A stretch of DNA of 29,689 nt from Saccoglossus kowalevskii (lineage: Eukaryota > Hemichordata > Enteropneusta > Harrimaniidae). Positions within the stretch are counted from its first letter, which is position 1, and each line of letters opens with the position of its first letter. Shown in pieces: positions 22,799 to 29,689 of this stretch. The stretch covers positions 1-29,689 of the forward strand of contig NW_003124275.1 in assembly GCF_000003605.2 (NCBI RefSeq), written 5' to 3'. A program made the translations under genes and the position numbers. The notes under the pieces were generated by a model that made no database searches, was not told where the DNA came from, and worked only from the letters and a program-made list of their open reading frames with translations.

Positions 22799-23096
22799 AA
22801 TCGAAGATGATTGATTTATGTTGCCATCCAATCCAAGATGGTTGGTTTGTTTTGTTATCCAATCCAAGTTGGTTGATTTGTGTTGCCACCCAATCCAGGA
22901 TGGTTAATTTGTGTTACCATCCAATTCAAGATGGTTGATTTGCGTTGCCACCCAATCCAAGATGTCTGATTTGTGTTGCCACCCAATTCAAGATGATTGA
23001 TTTATGTTGCCATCCAATCCAAGATGGTTGGTTTGTGTTGTTATCCAATCCAAGTTGGTTGATTTGTGTTGCCATCTAATCCAGGATGGTTGATTT

Positions 23097-23280
23097 ACGT
23101 TGCCATCCAATCCAAGATGGTTAATTTGTGTTGCCACCCAATCCAAGATGTCTGATTTGTGTTGCCACCCAATTCAAGATGATTGATTTGTGTTGCCATG
23201 CAATCCAAGATGGTTGACTTGTGTTGCCATCCAATCCAGGATGGTTGATTTGTGTTGCCATCTAATCCAGGATGGTTGAT
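23097..23280. repeat. Partial HOR core with TTACG, running into an irregular patch
   Basis: TTTACGTTGCC at 23097 opens a core like those at 7355 and 26412, with CATCTAATCCAGG monomers near 23260. The CCAGAGTGG marker is not reached before the irregular patch. Confidence 0.78.
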
Positions 23281-23770
23281 TTGCATTTGCCATCCAATCC
23301 AAGATGGTTGACTTGTGTTGCCATCCAATCCAGGATGGTTGATTTGTGTTGCCATCCAATCCAAGATGGTTGACTTGTGTTGCCATCCAATCCAAGATGG
23401 TTTATTTGTGTTGCCATGCAATCCAAGATGGTTGATTTGTGTTGCCACCCAATTCAAGATGGTTGACTTGTGTTGCCATCCAATCCAAGGTGGTTGATTT
23501 GCGTTGCCATCCAATCCAAGGTGGTTGATTTGCATTGCCATCCAATCCAATGATGGTTGACTTGTGTTGCCATCCAATTCAAGATGGTTGATTTGTGTTG
23601 CCATCAAATTCAAGAGGGTTGACTTGTGTTGCCATTCAATCCAGGTTGGTTGATTTGTGTTGCCATGCATTCCAAGATGGTTGATTTGTGTTGCCACCAA
23701 TTCAAGATGCTTGATTTGTGTTGCATTCAATCCAAGATGGTGGTTTGTGTGTTATCTGATCAAAGTGGGT
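23281..23770. other. Indel-rich patch 3
   Basis: Irregular monomers include TTGCATTTGCC (extra T), CCAATGATGG (extra base), CAAGAGGG, CCAGGTTGG, CATGCATTCC, CACCAATTC, TTGCATTCAATCC, GATGGTGGTTTG and TTGTGTGTTATC. It ends in a damaged TGATCA monomer at 23757 followed by AAAGTGGGTTG. Substitution density is also higher than in the neighbouring HOR copies. Confidence 0.8.
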
Positions 23771-24129
23771 TGATTTGCGTTGCCATCCAATCCAAGATGG
23801 TTGACTTGTGTTGCCATACAATCCAGGATGGTTGATTTGTGTTGCCATGCAATCCAAGATGGTTGACTTGTGTTGCCATTCAATCCAAGATGGTTGTCTT
23901 GTGTTGCCATCCAATCCAGGATGGTTGATTTGTGTTGCCATGCAATCCAAGATGGTTGATTTGTGTTGCCACCCAATCCAAGATGTCTGATTTGTGTTGC
24001 CACCCAATCCAAGATGTCTGATTTGTGTTGCCACCCAATTCAAGATGATTGATTTGTGTTGCCATCCAATCCAAGATGGTTGGTTTGTGTTGTTATCCAA
24101 TCCAAGTTCGTTGATTTGTGTTGCCATCT

Positions 24130-24599
24130 AATCCAGAGTGGTTGATTTGCGTTGCCATCCAATCCAAGATGGTTGACTTGTGTTGCCATCCAATCCAGGA
24201 TGGTTGATTTGGGTTACCATCCAATTCAAGATGGTTGATTTGCATTGCCATCCAATCCAAGATGGTTGACTTGTATTGTCATCCAATCCAGGATGGTTGA
24301 TTTGTGTTGCCACCCAATCCAAGATGTCTGGTTTGTGTTGCCACCCAATTCAAGATGATTGATTTATGTTGCCATCCAATCCAAGATGGTTGGTTTGTGT
24401 TGTTATTCAATCCAAGTTGGTTGATTTGTGTTGCCATCTAATCCAGGATGGTTGATTTGCGTTGCCATCCAATCTAAGATGGTTAATTTGTGTTGCCACC
24501 CAATCCAAGATGTCTGATTTGTGTTGCCACCCAATTCAAGATGATTGATTTGTGTTGCCATCCAATCCAAGATGGTTGGTTTGTGTTGTTATCTGATCA
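24130..24599. repeat. 15-monomer HOR segment, copy at 24130
   Basis: AATCCAGAGTGG at 24130 and TGATCA at 24594 have the canonical 464 spacing. The TTACG half upstream is replaced by the spacer that follows TGATCA at 23757, so this is a hybrid copy like that at 5074. Confidence 0.88.
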
Positions 24600-25152
24600 A
24601 AGTTGGTTGATTTGCGTTGCCATCCAATCCAAGATGGTTGACTTGTGTTGCCATCCAATCCAGGATGGTTGATTTGTGTTGCCATGCAATCCAAGATGGT
24701 TGACTTGTGTTGCCATTCAATCCAAGATGGTTGTCTTGTGTTGCCATCCAATCCAGGATGGTTGATTTGTGTTGCCATGCAATCCAAGATGGTTGATTTG
24801 TGTTGCCATCCAATCTAAGATGGTTAATTTGTGTTGCCACCCAATCCAAGATGTCTGATTTGTGTTGCCACCCAATTCAAGATGATTGATTTGTGTTGCC
24901 ATCCAATCCAAGATGGTTGGTTTGTGTTGTTATCTGATCAAAGTTGGTTGATTTGCGTTGCCATCCAATCCAAGATGGTTGACTTGTGTTGCCATCCAAT
25001 CCAGGATGGTTGATTTGTGTTGCCATGCAATCCAAGATGGTTGACTTGTGTTGCCATCCAATCCAAGATGGTTGTTTTGTGTTGCCATCCAATCCAGGAT
25101 GGTTGATTTGTGTTGCCATGCAATCCAAGATGGTTGATTTGTGTTGCCACCC
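24471..25152. repeat. Tandem duplication of 11 monomers (2 x 341 bp)
   Basis: AATCTAAGATGG, a rare variant that normally occurs once per HOR segment, starts at 24471 and again at 24812. TGATCA follows in both copies (24594, 24935). The two differ later at GGTTGTCTTG against GGTTGTTTTG, and CATTC against CATCC. Confidence 0.87.
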
Positions 25153-25907
25153 AATTCTAGATGGTTGACTTGTGTTGCCATCCAATCCAAGGTGGTTGAT
25201 TTGCGTTGCCATCCAATCCAAGGTGGTTGATTTGCGTTGCCATCCAATCCAAGGTGGTTGATTTGTGTTGCCATCCAATTCAAGATGGTTGATTTGTGTT
25301 GCCATCCAATTCAAGATGGTTGACTTGTGTTGCCATCCAATCCAGGATGGTTGATTTGTGTTGCCATGCAATCCAAGATGGTTGATTTGTGTTGCCACCC
25401 AATTCAAGATGGTTGACTTGTGTTGCCATCCAATCCAAGGTGGTTGATTTGCATTGCCATCCAATTCAAGATGGTTGATTTGTGTTGCCATGCAATCCAG
25501 GATGGTTGATTTGTGTTGCCATGCAATCCAAGATGGTTGATTTGTGTTGCCACCCAATCCAAGATGTCTGATTTGTGTTGCCTTCCAATCCAGGATGGTT
25601 GATTTGTGTTGCCATGCAATCCAAGATGGTTGATTTGTATTGCCACCCAATCCAAGATGTCTGATTTGTGTTGCCATCCAATCCAGGATGGTTGATTTGT
25701 GTTGCCATGCAATCCAAGATGGTTGATTTGTGTTGCCACCTAATTCAAGATGGTTGACTTGTGTTGCCATCCAATCCAAGGTGGTTAATTTGTGTTGCCA
25801 CCCAATCCAAGATGTCTGATTTGTGTTGCCACCCAATTCAAGATGATTGATTTGTGTTGCCATCCAATCCAAGATGGTTGGTTTGTGTTGTTATCCAATC
25901 CAAGTTG
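25153..25907. repeat. GGTGG and trimer spacer
   Basis: A run of AAGGTGG / TTGCGTTGCC monomers is followed by CCAGG/CATGC alternation and trimer cassettes (CCTTCC tag at 25581). The order matches the spacers before module B at 6851 and 22593. Private changes are TTGTATTGCC near 25638 and CACCTAATTC near 25738. Confidence 0.8.
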
Positions 25908-26113
25908 GTTTATTTGTGTTGCCATCTAATCCAGGATGGTTGATTTGTGTTACCATCCAATTCAAGATGGTTGATTTGCGTTGCCATTCAATCCAAGATG
26001 GTTGACTTGTATTGCCATGCAATCCAGGATGATTGATTTGTGTTGCCATGCAATCCAAGATGGTTGATTTGTGTTGCCATCCAATCCAAGATGTTTGATT
26101 TGTGTTGCCGCCC
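25908..26113. repeat. Module B, copy 4
   Basis: GTTTATTTG at 25908 and CCGCCCAATCC at 26108 are exactly 200 bases apart. The final monomer has CCGCCCAATCCAAG instead of CCGCCCAATCGAAG, so one of its two rare CpGs is absent. GATGATTG near 26030 is another private change. Confidence 0.87.
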
Positions 26114-26411
26114 AATCCAAGATGATTGATTTATGTTGCCATCCAATCCAAGATGGTTGGTTTGTTTTGTTATCCAATCCAAGTTGGTTGATTTGTGTTG
26201 CCTCCCAATCCAGGATGGTTAATTTGTGTTACCATCCAATTCAAGATGGTTGATTTGCATTGCCACCCAATCCAAGATGTCTGATTTGTGTTGCCACCCA
26301 ATTCAAGATGATTGATTTATGTTGCCATCCAATCCAAGATGGTTGGTTTGTGTTGTTATCCAATCCAAGTTGGTTGATTTGTGTTGCCATCTAATCCAGG
26401 ATGGTTGATTT

Positions 26412-27048
26412 ACGTTGCCATCCAATCCAAGATGGTTAATTTGTGTTGCCACCCAATCCAAGATGTCTGATTTGTGTTGCCACCCAATTCAAGATGATTG
26501 ATTTGTGTTGCCATGCAATCCAAGATGGTTGACTTGTGTTGCCATCCAATCCAGGATGGTTGATTTGTGTTGCCATCTAATCCAGGATGGTTGATTTGCA
26601 TTGCCATCCAATCCAAGATGGTTGACTTGTGTTGCCATCCAATCCAAGATGTCTGATTTGTGTTGCCACCCAATCCAAGATGTCTGATTTATGTTGCCAC
26701 CCAATTCAAGATGATTGATTTGTGTTGCCATCCAATCCAAGATGGTTGGTTTGTGTTGTTATCCAATCCAAGTTGGTTGATTTGTGTTGCCATCTAATCC
26801 AGAGTGGTTGATTTGCGTTGCCATCCAATCCAAGATGGTTGACTTGTGTTGCCATCCAATCCAGGATGGTTGATTTGGGTTACCATCCAATTCAAGATGG
26901 TTGATTTGCATTGCCATCCAATCCAAGATGGTTGACTTGTATTGTCATCCAATCCAGGATGGTTGATTTGTGTTGCCACCCAATCCAAGATGTCTGATTT
27001 GTGTTGCCACCCTATTCAAGATGATTGATTTATGTTGCCATCCAATTC
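26412..27048. repeat. HOR core with two extra monomers, then truncated
   Basis: TTACG at 26412 and CCAGAGTGG at 26796 are 384 bases apart, two monomers over 322. The 15-monomer segment then runs normally for about eight monomers until CACCCTATTC and leaves the pattern near 27048. No TGATCA follows. The same exit point is used after 12789, suggesting descent from one truncated form. Confidence 0.82.
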
Positions 27049-27674
27049 ATGATGGTTGATTTGTGTTGCCATCCAATTCAAGATGGTTGACTTGTGTTGC
27101 CATCCAATCCAGGATGGTTGATTTGTGTTGCCATGCAATCCAAGATGGTTGATTTGTGTTGCCACCCAATTCAAGATGGTTGACTTGTGTTGCCATCCAA
27201 TCCAAGGTGGTTGATTTGCATTGCCATCCAATTCAAGATGGTTGATTTGTGTTGCCATGCAATCCAGGATGGTTGATTTGTGTTGCCATGCAATCCAAGA
27301 TGGTTGATTTGTGTTGCCACCCAATCCAAGATGTCTGATTTGTGTTGCCTTCCAATCCAGGATGGTTGATTTGTGTTGCCATGCAATCCAAGATGGTTGA
27401 TTTGTGTTGCCACCCAATCCAAGATGTCTGATTTGTGTTGCCATCCAATCCAGGATGGTTGATTTGTGTTGCCATGCAATCCAAGATGGTTGATTTGTGT
27501 TGCCACCCAATTCAAGATGGTTGACTTGTGTTGCCATCCAATCCAAGGTGGTTAATTTGTGTTGCCACCCAATCCAAGATGTCTGATTTGTGTTGCCACC
27601 CAATTCAAGATGATTGATTTGTGTTGCCATCCAATCCAAGATGGTTGGTTTGTGTTGTTATCCAATCCAAGTTG
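27049..27674. repeat. Trimer spacer before module B copy 5
   Basis: CCAGG/CATGC alternation, an AAGGTGG / TTGCATTGCC pair and trimers (CCTTCC tag at 27348) lead to GGTTAATTTG and the module B start. The arrangement closely follows 21970-22592. Confidence 0.8.
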
Positions 27675-27880
27675 GTTTATTTGTGTTGCCATCTAATCCA
27701 GGATGGTTGATTTGTGTTACCATCCAATTCAAGATGGTTGATTTGCGTTGCCATTCAATCCAAGATGGTTGACTTGTGTTGCCAAGCAATCCAGGATGGT
27801 TGATTTGTGTTGCCATGCAATCCAAGATGGTTGATTTGTGTTGCCATCCAATCCAAGATGTTTGATTTGTGTTGCCGCCC
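27675..27880. repeat. Module B, copy 5
   Basis: GTTTATTTG at 27675 and CCGCCCAATCG at 27875 are exactly 200 bases apart. It is followed by GAAAATGATTG and GATGGATGG variants, where the next irregular patch begins. It lies 1,767 bases (57 monomers) after copy 4. Confidence 0.88.
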
Positions 27881-27914
27881 AATCGAAAATGATTGATTTA
27901 TGTTGCCATCCAAT

Positions 27915-28250
27915 CCAAGATGGATGGTTTGTTTTGTTATCCAATCCAAGTTGGTTGATTTGTGTTGCCATCTAATCCAGAGTGGTTGATTTGCATTTGC
28001 CATCCCAATCCAAGATGGTTGACTTGTGTTGCCATCCAATCCAGGATGGTTGATTTGGGTTACCATCCAATTCAAGATGGTTGATTTGCATTGCCATCCC
28101 ATCCCAGATGGTTGACTTGTATTGTCATCCAATCCAAGATGGTTGATTTGTGTTGCCACCAATTCCAGATAGTCTGATTTTGTTGCCACCCTATTCAGAG
28201 TGGTTGATTTGTGTTGCCATCAATCCAGGATGGTTGATTTTGGGTTACCA
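27915..28250. other. Indel-rich patch 4, over a broken HOR segment
   Basis: A CCAGAGTGG monomer at 27974 opens a HOR segment that is full of slips: TTGCATTTGCC, CATCCCAATCC, CATCCCATCCCAG, CACCAATTCCAG, TAGTCTGATTTTG, CTATTCAGAGTGG, CCATCAATCC and GATTTTGGG. Many are homopolymer length changes. A clean HOR segment restarts at 28440. Confidence 0.82.
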
Positions 28251-28439
28251 TCCAATTCAAGATGGTTGATTTGTGTTGCCATCCAATCCAAGATGTCTGA
28301 TTTGTGTTGCCACCCAATCCAAGATGTCTGATTTGTGTTGCCACCCAATTCAAGATGATTGATTTGTGTTGCCTTCCAATCCAAGATGGTTGGTTTGTGT
28401 TGTTATCCAATCCAAGTTGGTTGATTTGTGTTGCCATCT

Positions 28440-29002
28440 AATCCAGAGTGGTTGATTTGCGTTGCCATCCAAGCCAAGATGGTTGACTTGTGTTGCCATC
28501 CAATCCAGGATGGTTGATTTGGGTTACCATCCAATTCAAGATGGTTGATTTGCATTGCCATCCAATCCAAGATGGTTGACTTGTATTGTCATCCAATCCA
28601 GGATGGTTGATTTGAGTTGCCACCCAATCCAAGATGTCTGATTTGTGTTGCCACCCAATTCAAGATGATTGATTTATGTTGCCATCCAATCCAAGATGGT
28701 TGATTTGTGTTGCCACCCAATCCAAGATGTCTGATTTGTGTTGCCACCCAATTCAAGATGATTGATTTATGTTGCCATCCAATCCAAGATGGTTGGTTTG
28801 TGTTGTTATTCAATCCAAGTTGGTTGATTTGTGTTGCCATCTAATCCAGGATGGTTGATTTGCGTTGCCATCCAATCTAAGATGGTTAATTTGTGTTGCC
28901 ACCTAATCCAAGATGTCTGATTTGTGTTGCCACCCAATTCAAGATGATTGATTTGTGTTGCCATCCAATCCAAGATGGTTGGTTTGTGTTGTTATCTGAT
29001 CA
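28440..29002. repeat. 15-monomer HOR segment expanded to 18 monomers
   Basis: AATCCAGAGTGG at 28440 and TGATCA at 28997 are 557 bases apart, 93 over the standard 464. The excess is a three-monomer tandem duplication: CACCCAATCC starts at 28621 and again at 28714 with the same GATGTCTG, TTCAAG and TTATGTTGCC monomers following. Private changes are CATCCAAGCC near 28470 and TTGAGTTGCC near 28612. Confidence 0.88.
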
Positions 29003-29689
29003 AAGTTGGTTGATTTGCGTTGCCATCCAATCCAAGATGGTTGACTTGTGTTGCCATCCAATCCAGGATGGTTGATTTGTGTTGCCATGCAATCCAAGAT
29101 GGTTGACTTGTGTTGCCATCCAATCCAAGATGGTTGTCTTGTGTTGCCATCCAATCCAGGATGGTTGATTTGTGTTGCCATGCAATCCAAGATGGTTGAT
29201 TTGTGTTGCCACCCAATTCAAGATGGTTGACTTGTGTTGCCATCCAATCCAATGTGGTTGATTTGCGTTGCCATCCAATCCAAGGTGGTTGATTTGCGTT
29301 GCCATCCAATCCAAGGTGGTTGATTTGTGTTGCCATCCAATTCAAGATGGTTGATTTGTGTTGCCATCCAATTCAAGATGGTTGACTTGTGTTGCCATCC
29401 AATCCAAGGTGGTTGATTTGCATTGCCATCCAATTCAAGATGGTTGATTTGTGTTGCCATGCAATCCAGGATGGTTGATTTGTGTTGCCATGCAATCCAA
29501 GATGATTGATTTGTGTTGCCACCCAATCCAAGATGTCTGATTTGTGTTGCCTTCCAATCCAGGATGGTTGATTTGTGTTGCCATGCAATTCAAGATGGTT
29601 GATTTGTGTTGCCACCCAATCCAAGATGTCTGATTTGTGTTGCCATCCAATCCAGGATGGTTGATTTGTGTTGCATGCAATCCAAGATG
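29003..29689. repeat. Terminal spacer, cut by the window end
   Basis: It follows TGATCA with the same order as at 2686 and 9474, including the rare CCAATGTGG monomer near 29250. GGTGG monomers and trimers (CCTTCC tag at 29550) come next. A one-base deletion gives TTGCATGCAATCC near 29672. The sequence stops inside a monomer, so the array continues. Confidence 0.85.

Larger units (their letters stand above)
1..29689. repeat. Satellite array of a 31-bp monomer, about 958 copies, open at both ends
   Basis: Every part of the window can be read as head-to-tail copies of one 31-base unit in one orientation. The consensus is about 42% GC and has a GT-rich half (GATGGTTGATTTGTGTTG) followed by a C-rich half (CCATCCAATCCAA); 4802-4832 is a perfect copy. 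Variants recur at fixed places: GATGG also occurs as GATGT, GATGA, GGTGG or GTTGG; TTGTGTTGCC also as TTGCG, TTGCA, TTATG or TTGTGTTGTT; CATCC also as CACCC, CATGC or CATCT; TCCAAG also as TCCAGG or TTCAAG. Register is tightly kept: TGATCA markers at 795 and 28997 lie 28,202 bases apart, 910 monomers minus 8 bases. No unique sequence interrupts the array and no flank is present. It is most likely heterochromatic satellite DNA of a eukaryote; family and species are not recognised. Confidence 0.98.

Noticed and set aside
1-29689. CRISPR array with 31-base repeats
   Set aside because: Repeats abut with no spacers, unit variants recur in an ordered HOR, and no cas-like gene or leader is present.
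1-29689. Telomeric repeat, rDNA spacer or tRNA/rRNA genes
   Set aside because: No TTAGGG- or TTTAGGG-type units, no rRNA-like conserved stretches and no tRNA cloverleaf-like sequence. All sequence is accounted for by the 31-base monomer.
1-29689. Transposon or retroelement insertion in the array
   Set aside because: The irregular patches consist of single-base or few-base slips of the monomer. No foreign segment, terminal repeat or target-site duplication was found.

Overview
The whole 29,689-base window is one uninterrupted tandem-repeat array. Its unit is a 31-base monomer: a GT-rich half (GATGGTTGATTTGTGTTG) followed by a C-rich half (CCATCCAATCCAA). A perfect copy lies at 4802-4832. About 958 monomers fit end to end. 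The first base is already inside a monomer and so is the last, so both array borders lie outside the window. I found no unique sequence, gene, RNA gene, transposon, CRISPR array, promoter or terminator. Many reading frames are open, mostly on the minus strand, but all are translations of the monomer itself.

The sequence suggests satellite or large minisatellite DNA of a eukaryotic chromosome. A pure short-unit array of this size with higher-order structure is typical of heterochromatin (centromeric, pericentromeric, subtelomeric or interstitial). One monomer position exists as TTGCGTTGCC, TTGTGTTGCC and TTGCATTGCC, the trio expected from decay of a methylated CpG. This fits a host with CpG methylation, such as a plant or vertebrate. 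The species cannot be identified from what is visible.

The monomers are not random variants. They form a higher-order repeat (HOR) marked by three rare variants in fixed order: TTTACGTTGCC, then 322 bases later AATCCAGAGTGG, then 464 bases later TGATCAAAG. Complete cores lie near 1899, 3326, 8688, 13799, 15349, 17860 and 19937, and partial ones near 327, 5074, 12789, 21484, 24130, 26412, 27974 and 28440. The DNA between cores varies, so core-to-core spacing is 1,426/1,427 bases (46 monomers), 1,550 (50), 2,077 (67) or 2,511 (81). A second cassette, module B, runs 200 bases from GTTTATTT to CCGCCC and occurs five times (6851, 12490, 22593, 25908, 27675). A 93-base, three-monomer cassette marked by TTGCCTTCCAATCC fills much of the spacers.

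Layout: 1-5540 holds four early HOR copies and a 9-monomer duplication. 5400-8690 holds a 14-monomer duplication, the first module B and a copied 754-base block. 8690-11200 is one core plus long trimer-rich spacer. 11230-12370 is an indel-rich stretch. 12490-16900 holds a module B, a truncated core and two nearly identical 1,550-base HOR units. 16900-21960 holds three further HOR copies. 22590-28240 mixes module B copies, broken cores and two more indel-rich patches. 28440-29689 ends in an expanded core and spacer. Most internal rearrangements are whole-monomer steps, as unequal exchange or slippage would give.
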